Shown here: positions 48,228 through 59,225 of the stretch, one piece after another
How positions within the stretch are numbered: the first letter of the stretch is position 1
Layout: every line of letters starts with the position of its first letter
DNA from: Panax quinquefolius
Lineage: Eukaryota > Streptophyta > Magnoliopsida > Apiales > Araliaceae
Length of the DNA stretch: 64,000 bases
NCBI GenBank assembly: GCA_020205615.1
Contig: CM035152.1
Location: forward strand, 117,402,043-117,466,042
Direction of reading: 5' to 3'
Notes under the pieces: generated by a model
What the model was told of the DNA's origin: nothing
Databases searched by the model: none
What the model saw: the letters and a program-made list of their open reading frames with translations, nothing else
Made by a program: the position numbers and the translations under genes

Positions 48228-48390
48228 ATCAGTCAATGACCCACTCCTGAGCATTAAAGGAGTAACTGGCTTTTGAGAAGAAATGGACTTGAAAGCTTCA
48301 ACTTTTGAATTGCATATACTTCTGTCCCCTCTGTTTTCCTCCATACATTTCTTCAGAGCTTCATCCACAGTAGTAGTAGTAGCAATTTGT
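48228..48390 (-). pseudogene. Second captured host exon fragment, unknown small protein
   Basis: The minus strand reads TVDEALKKCMEENRGDRS followed by CNSKVEAFKSISSQKP and LMLRSGSLTD, then GTATGC, which could be a splice donor. The cysteine pattern in KKC-MEENRGDRSI-C resembles plant CHCH-like small proteins, but I cannot name a family. Opposite in orientation to the WD40 fragment, so it comes from a different gene or a rearranged capture. Confidence 0.45.
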
Positions 48391-48654
48391 ACAAAAAGTA
48401 AATGAAATGTAACCATATTAATTAGTGAAGACCACCCCCAATTACAAATCTCAAATCACAAATCAAATACATCTCATTTCCATTCCTGCAAACTGACAAA
48501 CAATATATACTGACAAACCTACTACTCACACTTGAACACCTGCATATATATTTACATTGCAATCAAGAGCATGGAAAAACCTTTACTTTTAGCAGTTGAA
48601 GATGGAAAAAAGAAGCAAGCAGCTATTTACATTCGAATCAGAGCATATCTCCTT

Positions 48655-49036
48655 GCCAGCACAATGGCTACAAGATTCAAGGAAGAAAGTACAAAAAGCT
48701 AAACCCTTACGAACACAACAGAGATAGAGACCACGGAGAGACTGGCCGAAGAAAGAGCCGAGCTTTATTTTGCAGACCAGAGCTTCAAGAAACTCAGGCG
48801 ACTCTGGATAGAAGAGAGAGTCCAGAAGAGAGAGGCACAATCCTGAAATTGGGGGAGGAGACCGGTTTTATTTTTTGACCCGACCAGTTCTGTTTTAACC
48901 CAAAGAAGATCCACGTGTTTTTTTTCTCCCACTGCTTTCTTTTTGGACCATTAGATGCTATCCCATGGCTAAGAGTGATAGTTCAGATTTTAAATAAAGT
49001 CAGGGAGTCCTGACCAAATCAAACCTCTCTCTCTCT
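48655..49036 (-). repeat. Pack-MULE right terminal inverted repeat
   Basis: Reverse complement of 46257-46640 at roughly 90 percent by eye, with small indels. Confidence 0.85.
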
Positions 49037-49269
49037 ATATATATATATGAACTAACATTATCGAGTTATGCGTCGATTGAGCCTGAACTCACATCCAGAG
49101 CATTTATTTGCTTTTATATATATATATACTTATATATATAGAACTGTTTTGGATTACATTACGATGAGCCTGGATTTTAAGTATATATATATATATATTA
49201 TATATATATATATAGCAATAAACGCTCAGGATGTAAAATCCAAATGCATCGACGAATGTAATCCGGATT

Positions 49270-49320
<51 letters not shown>

Positions 49321-49637
49321 TGGTAAACACACAGGATATATATCGATCCCGACTCGGTTTATCATTTCAGTGCGGTTTATCATATATATATCCTGTGCGT
49401 TTACCGCTTATATATATATATATTTACATTTCTGTCAGGCCTAAAGTTTACTTCGTGGCCTTTTACTGCTTTATTTACATTTAGTCCCGCCTAGAGTTTA
49501 CTTCGTGGCGGTTGATCGTTTTTATTGCTTTATTTACATTTAGTCCCGCCTGGAGTTTATTTCATGGTGGTTGATCATCTTTACTGCTTTATTTACATTT
49601 TCGATCCCCTATGGAGGTACTTCATGGTGATTGATCT

Positions 49638-49691
<54 letters not shown>

Positions 49692-49740
49692 TAGTTATAT
49701 ATATATAACTACTTACTGCTTTCATATAAATTGTGGCATC
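49037..49740. repeat. TA tracts with nested inverted repeats and a ~60-bp tandem array
   Basis: TA tracts lie at 49037-49048, 49271-49318 and 49641-49690. An inverted repeat pairs TAAGTGGTAAACACACAGGA (about 49317) with its complement ending TTTACCGCTTA (about 49411). Another pairs TTGGATTACATTACGATG (about 49149) with sequence near 49240-49265. About 49425-49640 holds four units with TTTATTTACATTTAGTCCCG and GTTTACTTCGTGGCGG. ORFs here (runs of IY) are translation of TA repeat. Confidence 0.8.
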
Positions 49741-50498
49741 ATGTGAGCCTACGAATCATGTGATCACATATTCAGTCTATTGAATCTAGATTCGATTCCC
49801 GTGATGGACATTCTCAGCTGTAAGCAGCTTGTAAATTATTCACGGTGTTCGAATTTCCTTAGATGGCTCTCATGCCCATGAGGAGTTCGGCACTGCTTTG
49901 CATATTATTTCTCGAAGATGCTTCACATCTCGAAAATAAAAGTAATCAAACCAAATATTTAATAAAATGGAAGTATCAAAGGCCTCAATTACTATTGAGC
50001 ACAAGGTTTGAAAAACCTCTTTTACAAAACTTCATTGCTATATCTTGTTAAAAACTGAATTTTTATACAAATTCAAACAATGTGTATATAGGTGCGAACG
50101 AGGTATAACACTACTTCCAAATAAATTGCACATTGACCCACACACATATACACATATTCATATAACAGTGTAATTAAAAAGTGACGGTCTCCATGGTAAC
50201 ACGGATGTCGGGGGTTGCCTAACACCTTCCCTCCGCATAAGAAAGTCCCCGGACCCTAATAAATCTTAGTTTCACAGACCCATTTAACAGTGTCACATCA
50301 CTGGGTTAATGTGTAAACCTTTTCTCGGTTGTGTTGGTACAACCATTTAAAAAACCAACTGGCGACTCTTACAGTCAAATCATGGACATATAAATGTCAG
50401 ACCTTTTCACAACTTGTTTTTTCAAATAAATCTCACCAAACATGAGAACACCAAAAGACAAGAACAAAAAAGGGACAATAAAAATCACGACGTCGACA
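49741..50498 (+). other. Tat LTR, downstream part (R/U5)
   Basis: Non-coding. It ends in GACGTCGACA at 50498. A stretch near 50363 (GGCGACTCTTACAG) resembles the start of the primer binding site that follows at 50501. Confidence 0.6.
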
Positions 50499-50500
50499 GG

Positions 50501-50518
50501 TGGCGACTCTGCTGGGGA
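50501..50518 (+). other. Tat primer binding site (Arg tRNA type)
   Basis: TGGCGACTCTGCTGGGGA, two bases after the LTR end. Tat/Ogre elements use a site of the form TGGCGACTC-CTGGGGA complementary to an arginine tRNA. It fixes the LTR boundary and orientation of copy B. Confidence 0.88.
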
Positions 50519-51230
50519 CACCACTAAGAGGATTTAAGCCGCTACTACAAGCTTTTCAAAACTGTTATATGCTTGTGTGTGGATGTTGTATTTACAATTT
50601 TTTGATGAATGTGTACGAATGCATTTTACTCACTGCATTGCAATATATCTATCTCTGATATTAGTGCTTTGCACATGTCATCATTCCCATAACGGTGAGA
50701 CACGTTGCATGTGAATGTATTTTATGTGGTTCCTCCACCAGGAGGCTATCCTGTCGGTGTTTGATTACTGGACTCGTAGGGAGACTAATTCCAACGAGGC
50801 TCAAGAAAGGCACCACCTAGATTCGCTCCAGTTGAAAGACCGGATTAACTTCCCGTTAAGTAAATTGCGATGATCTGGGAACCTTCATGTCAAAAAGCTG
50901 CGAGAGTAACCTAAGATAAGTCAGCCTCTGATAAACCAAATGCGGAGGAAAGTCTCTTCATGCTTTCCATTTTCAATTACTTGTAATTTCATTCCATGTC
51001 AATCTCTATGTAATGAAAAATATAAAGAATATGTGTACATGCATGTTAAGGCTTGACATGCTATCAAATGACACCCGTTTTACAGGATACTATTCCTAAA
51101 ATGGACACATTATGATAGCATGTAAACATTTATACATTCCCTAAGACTAAACTACATAAGTTTTTGTAGGGAAATAATTGGGCCTGTTACCCGTTCAAAG
51201 TCCAAAAAGGCCACGAGCCTACAACCAATT
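50519..51230 (+). other. Tat copy B leader, non-coding
   Basis: About 710 bp between primer site and gag ATG. I see no ORF. Small palindromes occur (CCTCCACCAGGAGG near 50732). Packaging signals are expected here but none is recognised. Confidence 0.6.
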
Positions 51231-52616
51231 ATGTCTTCATCTGACCAGTCTAATCCTACTCCTATCTCTCGTGAAGAGTTTGACGGATTAAGCAAACAAA
51301 TTACAGATTTGGCTGTTCTTCTTAAAGAACTACACCAGTCTACTCATGGTTCACAAATACCTGTACATAAAGAATTCTCTGCACATGGAGGAACACAAGG
51401 TTCGGATAAAATAATTCCAGAACTTCAGTTGGATACAACTAACAAAATTCCTGAAAACACCCATCTTAAAGAAGATCCAGACATCGGTGATATCAGAAAA
51501 AAAATCCTTCAAATGGAAAAGACCATTCGGTCTATAGAAGGGATTGGAGCACACGAGAGTGTTTCCTATGCTGATCTTTGTATATTCCCTGGTGTTCATT
51601 ATCCAGAGAAGTTTAAGACTCCTGACTTTGAAAAGTATGATGGGTTAGGAGATCCTTACACACATTTAAAGGTGTTTATTGGGGAACTCGGATCTTATGC
51701 CGAGGACGAGAAGCTTAGAATGCAGCTGTTCCAAAAGAGTTTAACTAGAGAAGCCCGATCATGGTATACCAGATTAGACAATTCTAAAATACATAGCTGG
51801 GAAGAGTTATCTCATGTCTTTCTCAGTCAATACAACTTCCAGTCTCAGATGGCTCCTGACCGTTACCAAATTACCAAGGTCAAGAAACAATCTAATGAGT
51901 CTTTTCGAGAGTATGCTCAAAGGTGGAGGCGCCTTGCTGCTCAAGTTATCCCTGCTATGACAGAGTCAGAAATGGTGATGACCTTCATAGACATATAAGA
52001 AGCTCCTTTCTATGAGAGAGTCTTAGCTGGCATTGGTAAGCCATTTTCTGAAATGATTAAACATGGAGAGATGGATGAGATGGGATTGAAGTCAAGAAAG
52101 ATCCAAGACCTAGACGCTCTAAAAGCTTTTGTTAAGCACATCCAGTCCGGAACTTATGGAAATAACTCCCGAAGGGTCTGTAAAAAGAAAGAGGAGGATG
52201 TTTCCTTGATACTTCAAGGTCAGAAAGGTAGTCAGAACATGCCTATCCAAAGGAGAAACTACTCCCCTTTTCAAGCACAGTCTTCCAACCCTACATTTCC
52301 AAAGGTTGGAGTAGTCAGATGCAATCGAGTTTTCACACCCATAGGGGATTCACTCGAGAATGTTATCAATCTTCTGACTATTCAGAAGAAAATTACACAT
52401 CTTCTTCTACCAGCCAACCCTAATGGGAAGGGTTTCAATGCTACTTGGAAGTGTGCCTATCATGCTGGAGCACCAGGACATGATACTCAGGATTGCTGGA
52501 CCTTGAAACACAAGATCCAGGACTTAATCGACAACGGGGAGATTGTGGTGACTAAACCTGACCAACCTCATGTACAAGACAACCCTTTTTCTTCAACACA
52601 AAAAAGAAGAGGTTAA
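51231..52616 (+). pseudogene. gag: Tat gag (copy B)
   Basis: The ATG at 51231 opens a frame with a Retrotrans_gag capsid domain: RMQLFQKSLTREARSWYTRL, HSWEELSHVFLSQYNF, PDRYQITKVKKQSNESFREY and AQRWRRLAAQV. A TAA at 51996-51998 interrupts it. The same frame then continues to a zinc-like motif C-X2-H-X5-H-X4-C (CAYHAGAPGHDTQDC near 52450) followed by KIQDLIDNGEI. It ends at 52614-52616 beside an A-run (about 52600), where an indel has shifted the frame. Frame 1 carries on from there. Confidence 0.88.
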
Positions 52617-52617
52617 T

Positions 52618-53835
52618 ATGATTAATTGGAGTAGTGGACAAAGTTCCAATTATGTTATTGAATCTTCCCAAACCAGCAAGAACGGTGCTGATAAATGGGA
52701 TTACGCACAGTTCTAGTTTGTGATGGAATGAAAGATAAAGGCTCTTTGTAAGCGAGTACACCAATTGGCAGAACTGGTGATCCATCAACATCAAGTCACA
52801 TGCCAATTAGTCAGTCAGGAGCATGCTAGTATCCTTCCTTTTGTTATGAATATTCCATCATTGCCTTCAGAAAGTGAAACACTGGAGGATAAATTTGCAA
52901 AAAGAGCAAGTGCTAAAGCCCGTCGAGATTTTGCCAACAAAAGGGAATTTATATACCTTGGCCAACCTATGGAAGAAATATTTCAGATGCTGATCAGTGA
53001 AGGAAGAATTACATTCCTTCTACCTCCAATCAATCCTCGTTCAAGACGGTTCAATTCTAATAGAGTATTCCTGTGCCACTCCCATTCTCGTGGTTATAAC
53101 ACAAAAAAATGTTGGACACTCCACCATCTCATTCAGAATTTAATTGATAGCGGTGTCCTACAAATGGCAGATGACGACACTTTATTACTCGAGAGTTGGA
53201 ACACCTACCCTACAAAATGGAAGAATGACGTAGCAGTTATATCCGCTGAGGATGATTTGGCTGCCAGATCACTCATAATACAAGCAATTCAACTCAAAGG
53301 TATTGACAATCATTTGAAAGTGGCTGCACCAGAGCCAATTCTCTTGCCATCTAGGCCACAACATCCTGTTGTCAGCTTAAAAAAAGTCCCATGGAATTAT
53401 GGGCAGGCTGAAGGATCTACATAACATACAACTACTGCAGTGTCGAAGAAAAATTCACCGTATCTTCCCCATCAGGTGATGAAGCATACCATCAAATCTA
53501 ATGGGAAAGTTCGCATGGAGAAAATTGAAGAGTTCCTCTGTACCATGGGCCATAATGAAGCCAAGGTGTTTTTAAGCTTGAGAGAAGCTCCACAAAAAAT
53601 TTCCATACTGGACTTGGTTTTCTCTTTTGAAGATCACAGGAAGATCTTGCTAAGGGTCTTGGAAGAAGCCCATTTGCCAAAATTAGTGGATGTGGAAAAA
53701 TTCCAACATCAGGTTGATCATATTTTTAATAACAATGTGATATCTTTCACTGATAACAACATACCCGCTGAAGGGACTGGTCATTGCAAGCCGTTGCACA
53801 TAGCGGTTCTATCCTCTGGATACATGGTGGGATGA
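52618..53835 (+). pseudogene. gag: Tat gag-pro connecting region with a second knuckle-like repeat
   Basis: Frame 1, with stops near 52711, 52726, 53422 and 53833. It contains FLCHSHSRGYNTKKCWTL and LIQNLIDSGVL near 53075-53160. This parallels the knuckle region of gag (CWTL-KIQDLIDNGEI), so a block of about 60 residues is duplicated. In the second copy the GH of the knuckle is lost. The later part (53440-53835) has KIEEFLCTMGHNEAKVF and leads straight into the protease. Such repeats are common in Tat gag-pro polyproteins, but the role is unknown. Confidence 0.7.
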
Positions 53836-54140
53836 GTTTTGATAGATGGAGGTTCATCTCTGAATATCTGTCCTTATGCTACCTTGGAGAAGATGAATAT
53901 GAACCCCAAGAGGATTAAAAGTAGCCATATGGTTATCAAAGCTTTTGATGGGTCTCGACGAAACACTGTTGGAGAGATTGAATACCAATGGAGATTGGTC
54001 CACATACATTCAGTGTATCCTTTCACGTGCTCAGAATAGCCACAAGATACAACCTGCTATTGGGAAGACCATGGGTTTATATGGCTGGTGTCGTCCCTTC
54101 TACCCTTCATCAACAACTCAAGTAAATTATCAACAATAGC
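53836..54140 (+). pseudogene. pol: Tat aspartic protease (copy B)
   Basis: The catalytic loop VLIDGGSSLNICP lies at 53836-53874, where D-G-G-S stands for the family's D-x-G-(S/A). The flap end reads TRYNLLLGRPWVYMAGVVPS in another frame near 54045-54105, so there is at least one frameshift near 53990. It would cleave the gag-pol polyprotein. Only the two ends are intact. Confidence 0.85.
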
Positions 54141-54299
54141 CTAATCACTATTAATGCTGAGCTAAAATGTCCTGGTGACATACCACTCATCAGCTTCAAT
54201 TTAGAAGTTGAGCCGGTCAGTTTCCATGCCCTGGAGGTAAGCAACACTCATTACCATCAAATTGGGGCGCCACCTCTCACACCTAAGATTTCTGTCGAG

Positions 54300-54548
54300 G
54301 TAATGTCGACCACTCAAGAGATGATGTCATTGGGTCATCGACTTGGACAAGGGTTGGGCAAAGATCAACATGGCATTAAGCGCCCAATTCAAGTTCTCAG
54401 TCAAATAAAGACATTTAGATTAGGCTATTCTGCTATCTCCAGTCATAGGAATCCTCACAAGCACAAACAGATTCCTTCATCTTCAGCCATACATCAATTA
54501 TCTCCACCTACAGATCATGAGCCTATACAGTCTCTGAAAAGGTTCTAG
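54300..54548 (+). pseudogene. pol: G-patch domain segment downstream of the protease
   Basis: EMMSLGHRLGQGLGKDQHGI near 54320-54380 followed by KRPIQ matches the glycine pattern of a G-patch, a short RNA-binding motif. A G-patch after the protease is known from Tat/Ogre elements and from some retroviruses. The segment ends at a TAG at 54546-54548. Confidence 0.8.
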
Positions 54549-54556
54549 CCCATTTT

Positions 54557-54856
54557 ATGGCTATTCTATTTCCCAAACCGATACCGGTTAGAGCAAAAGA
54601 GGTCTTGATTCCTGATGCTGAAGTGGAGGAGAGGGAACGAAAATGTAAACAAGACATCGCCAGGAGTTTGTCTCATCTACGCATCCTTTTACATGATGAG
54701 CACACTAATAGACACACTCCAGATGATGATTGTCCCGACATTATGGTAATCATTCAGGAGAAGGGGGACGATGATAGTCCCTTCATTACTGCCATCCACC
54801 AGGACTTCACCCTTGACAATTGGAGTAGCACTCCTTGCATTCGTCGCCAAGGGTAA
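54557..54856 (+). pseudogene. pol: Linker between G-patch and RT
   Basis: An open stretch of 99 codons in frame 2 with VRAKEVLIPDAEVEERERKC and a C-terminal half that is acidic (TPDDDCPDIM, GDDDSPF). No catalytic motif. The stop codon at 54854-54856 lies inside a GGGTAAAA context that could be a splice donor. Confidence 0.55.
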
Positions 54857-55006
54857 AAAGGGCAGAAACCCCTCTGCCCTATAGATAGCTTTAACTGCTT
54901 TCTTTTTTGTACAATATTAGCAGTTGTTTTGTCAGTACATGCTAACACTTTGTATGATTGAGCAATTTCATATATTAAGTGAAAGCATATTTTGTTTCAA
55001 GTTTCT
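54851..55006 (+). other. Possible intron between protease and RT regions
   Basis: GGGTAAAAAGG (donor-like) is followed by about 150 bases, T-rich and stop-rich, ending in TTTGTTTCAAG (near 55001) or TTTAG (near 55014). The RT reading frame opens only after this. Ogre-type Tat elements are known to have an intron at this place. The phases do not join cleanly as the sequence stands, so decay or another boundary must be assumed. Confidence 0.4.
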
Positions 55007-55830
55007 AAATTTAGATGTGCCTGTACTTGCTGATGAGGTGCCTTTTCTCCATAAAGACTGTAACTTTGATGAAAATTTGGACTCAGACTTGATGGAAATA
55101 CAAGAGGACATTGAGATACCTCAGGAGATCAAGGAATGGGTCGAAGACAAACCCAAACCACATCTTGATCAAACCACCTCATTCAATCTCGGAACCTTAG
55201 AAAGCCCTAGGTTGATCCAAATTGGTACAAACCTCACTCCAAACCAAAGGAATGAAATGGTTGCGCTATTGACCCAATTCCAGGATGTGTTTGCATGGTC
55301 TCATGAAGATATGGTGGGTTTGTCCACATACATCGTCATCCATCGCCTTCCCATTAAAAAGGGATTTAAGCCAGTCAGGCAGAAGCTCATGCGATTAAAA
55401 CCTGAGTGGAGTTTAAAGGTTAAAGAAGAAATTATGAAACAATTTCAAGTTGGCATCATCATGGTGTCCACATATCCTGAATGGCTATCCAACATATATA
55501 GTCCCCGTGCCTAAACCGGGAGGAAATGTGAGTTTGCGTGGATTACCGAGATCTGAATAAAGCTTGCCTTAAGGATAGCTTTCCCGTGCCATTTATCCGC
55601 ATTCTCATTGACAATATTGCTCAATATAACATGTACTCCTTTGCCGACTGCTTTGCAGGGTACCATCAAATTATGGTTGCTAAGGAGGATCGTGAGAAAA
55701 CTGCATTCATCACGCCTTGGGGAACCTTTTTCTATATCAGGTTGTTATTTGGCCACATCAATGCTAGAGCTACCTACCAGCGGGCCATGATGGCTCTTTT
55801 CCACGACTTCATGCACAAATAGATAGAGAT
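55007..55830 (+). pseudogene. pol: Tat reverse transcriptase N-terminal part (copy B)
   Basis: The frame has NLTPNQRNEMVALLTQFQD, FAWSHEDM and KPVRQKLMRLKPEW. After a shift near 55510 it continues VDYRDLNKACLKDSFPVPF, FADCFAGYHQIMVAKEDREK and RATYQRAMMALFHDF, the fingers and palm of RT. A TAG at 55820-55822 and then solo LTR G cut it immediately before the catalytic YVDD-type box, which lies at 59226-59245 on the other side. Confidence 0.9.
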
Positions 55831-56613
55831 TTTGACAACCCAAATTTTTATAAGTTATTAAAATAGGAATTTAATAATTAAAATTCTTATTATGAGATGT
55901 TTTGAGTTTGAGTATGTATATATACGTACTATATATTTTGAAATATGTGATCTCAAAGTGTGAAGAGAAATATATATTCATATATTGGAAAAGTGAGGTT
56001 TAATAGTTGAGTTAACTATTGAAGGAATTAAATGAATTTTGTAATTAATCTTAAATATTTATTGAATTGAATAAATATTTTAAATAATTTATTTATTGAA
56101 AAAAATAAATAATTTATGAAATTATGGTATAATAATTTAGTTACGTGTGTATGATAATTAAGTTAAAGCAAAGGTAAATTTTATTCTTTGAAGATTTAAT
56201 TTAATGAATTAATTAAATTAAATGAGTTGTTTAATATTAAAGAAAATAAGTAAATTAAATAAAGCGATGTTTAAGTCTAATTTATTAATTAAATTAGGTA
56301 TATGATTATTTATTAATCATCGGAAGAATTATAATAAAAATTATAATTATTATAATTATCATTATAATTATGTAAATTGGTTACAGGTGTAGCAAATAAA
56401 AACTATATAATATAATATTATTAAAATAATCTAGTATGGGAGAAATTGTGTGTAACCAAATGTAGCCTTATGGCTTTTGGGTTTATTATGGCACGCCTTT
56501 TTTCTTTTCTTCACGGACGTCGTTGGGGGAGAGGAGTCGATTATATGTTACGCGTTCTTTTTCCTAAGTCTATTACTGAGCTTGGTGAGGAAGAGAGGAA
56601 ATACAAAGATTTT

Positions 56614-56644
<31 letters not shown>

Positions 56645-59225
56645 CTGTGATTTTGCCAAGAGGAAGGAGAGTTCACCATCTCTTGTTAATCCTACAACTA
56701 GGGTTTGAAGGTATACTTTACTTCTAATGTTTATAGTTTGAATTCTTATGATCATCTTCTGTAAATTGCTTATCACATGGGAGTTATACATGTATGCATG
56801 TGGTTTATAATCTGTTAATCATCATTTGTGAGTGCTATTTGATGATTAGGTTACAAGAAATTGGTTTATAGGAAGAAATTGAAATAACAGTGGTTATGTA
56901 TGAAAATGGCTTAAGAAAGTACAAAATTTTATGTCTAATATGTGTTATAATATGTAAATTGATGTTGGATTATGTTAGTATGTGAGGAAACGAAAACAAC
57001 GAAAGTTGAATGAATCAAAATGGTTGAGAAACGAATTCGTAGTGAAAGAATTTGCTAAATTGTCAAAGCATGAAAATTAGTATGAACATGAGCTTTAAAT
57101 CCATATTCGGGGTAGTTAATGTTTATGTTAATTGTTGGGTATTTGCTATGTTGTAGTTTTATGAGTTACAAACCCATAGAATCAAAAATGAACTCATTTG
57201 GATGAGTATAACTCATGTTATGATGATTAGAAAGGAGTTTGTAGGCGTAATTTGGCTTTCTGTAGTGTTCAGGATCAAAATTCGCGAGTTAGCAGAAGGG
57301 ACCCCCGCCCCGGTGGGGGGTAGTCTGCCTAGCCAATTTTTGAAAAAACAAATATAACATGACATGTTTTACTAAAATAGCCATAGCGTTTTCATACGAA
57401 CTCCGATTGAGGTGATTCAAGATGATCCGGAACGAGGAGGAATAGATCTACAACTTTTGTTCTTTAAGTGTTTTAATTTGAGGTTCTAGGAAAGGTAAAA
57501 ATAGTCATATTTGTGACTATTACGTATTCAGAGGCGATCGGAGGGTGTCGAACGAGCACATACGCAAGTATAGTGCTTTCGACGATGGAATATGTTATTC
57601 TAAGTGATGTAACATGAAAATGCATGATATAATAGATGACATATAAAATTTCCTTGCTCATAATAGAAAGCATTGGAATGACTTAGTATGTGTTTTGAAA
57701 AAAAAAAAAACCTTGTGGAAACTTATGTTCTATAAGTTCTGAACTTAGTGGTTTATATACGTGATTGAGTTCAAATATAAATGAGCATGATATGGTGTTT
57801 ATAGTGTCTTATTCCTGATAAAACTTGTTAGATCTTGTGTTAGAAAAGTTTTCAAGAGAAACTTGATATAATAGAACTAAGGTGTATAAATGCTACATGA
57901 GGTAGGTTTTGAACTTGAGAAGACGTTATCATGACTTAGTTACTTATGATAAGAGTTTTTAAAAGTTGTCTTATATGTGCTATACTACATCATTAGTGAT
58001 AAAATGATTTCAAAGACAAACTCCATTATCTTTTGTAAACTAAGTATTAAAACATTAATGATATGTGCACTCAACTAGTCAAGCATGCCATACGTTATTA
58101 AGCATGTTTTAAAAGTATGAACTATGCTATGTCCATGTAAATGAGATAGATACATGTGAGCATGCTATTAGAGGCTTATTAGTACAAATATATGGTTTAA
58201 AAGCTTATAACATCAAATCTTGTTAAAGAAAGTTGTTAAGCCTTATTGATTGAAATAAATCATTATGGAGCTAAGTAATTTGAATGTGAACTTGAAAATA
58301 GATCACAACCTATTTGATGTCAAGTACGGATGGTTAAGGTATACTTATACATGCCTAGCTATTCTAAGAGTATGATGAGAAAGTGAAATGAAGGTTTTAT
58401 AAACCTAGTTAGGAAACAATGTAACGTTACTATTATATTAAGAATGTATGAAATATATGACTAATGGATGTGAATCCATGATTATATAACTGTGTAGGAA
58501 TACACGAAGTGCAGATAAGCATTAAGCAGTTAAGTTGTAGTTCATAAACTATGAATCATGCAAGTCTTTCAGTTCCTATTTGCTATGTGAATTTGATGAT
58601 TAACTATTTTAAATCTTTATTGCAAAGAGCATGATGTGTTATATATATGTTGAAAGTATGAAATGTTAAAGTCAATTTATGACTATGTTGATTGATTAAA
58701 GCATGCTGATTGAGTAAGGACTTAATCTTTATAATTGTTATATGAACTGTAGCACGTATGCTATATGTTGAGCAAGTTATTATGTGCTATGTGATGCATG
58801 AAAACTGTTAGATTTTGTTGGGCTGTCGAGCTCAACCTTGAAAATAACCACTTTTGCAGGTTCAAGATTCAAGGTAAAGTTATGTGTTACTTGAAAGACA
58901 TGAATCAGATGTGATACTTGAAGATTTATACACTTTCTTTGTGTTATTATTATTTGAAACATGTTTAAGGTTCTGAATAATGTATTAATGTTGAATTGTA
59001 ATATTGTTTTGCGATGTAAACTATTGTAGTATTAAAATGATTTTGAGATATTTAGATGTAAAGGTTGAAGGTTTTGGGAACGAGGATAGTTTGTAATAGA
59101 AAATTTTAATTATTCCACAAATTTCAATGGTTGTATTATCATTTAATGATGTAAAATTAGAGGTTGAATGTTTTATTAACGACCGAAGTCGAGAATTAAA
59201 TTGTATGAATTTTGGGGTCGTTACA
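55831..59225 (+). mobile_element. G: solo LTR of about 3.4 kb inside the RT of copy B
   Basis: It starts TTTGACAACCC (probably from TGTGACAACCC, as in the N1 LTR) and ends GGGGTCGTTACA. GAGAT flanks it at 55826-55830 and 59226-59230. With one GAGAT removed the RT frame meets itself across the gap. No primer site, purine tract or coding region is seen inside. It holds a (GA)n tract near 56613-56640 and a GC-rich palindrome ACCCCCGCCCCGGTGGGGGG near 57300. Confidence 0.85.

Larger units (their letters stand above)
46257..49036. mobile_element. Pack-MULE-like element with captured host gene fragments
   Basis: Long terminal inverted repeats of about 380 bp (46257-46640 and 48655-49036) share GGTCAGGACTCCCTGA, CCATGGGATAGCATCTA and GGTTAAAACAGAACTGG. 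TIRs of this length are typical of Mutator-like elements. Both ends lie in TA tract, so a 9-bp duplication made of TATATATAT is possible but cannot be proven. There is no transposase. The interior has two host-like fragments in opposite orientation plus intron-like AT-rich sequence. Confidence 0.85.
42674..50498 (+). repeat. Tat LTR between copies A and B, split by two insertions
   Basis: The right edge (GACGTCGACA, ending 50498) is firm, because a primer site follows. The left edge (TGATCATTTTGCC at 42674) is inferred from the preceding purine tract. After removing solo LTR E and the Pack-MULE it would be about 2.2 kb. U3-like sequence lies at 42674-42922 and 45715-46185, with a possible TATA box TTTTATAAG near 45902. 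(TA)n tracts and short inverted repeats fill 46182-46256 and 49037-49740. Confidence 0.65.

Noticed and set aside
49068..49746. ORFs rich in Ile-Tyr
   Set aside because: They are translations of (TA)n tracts on either strand, with no other support.
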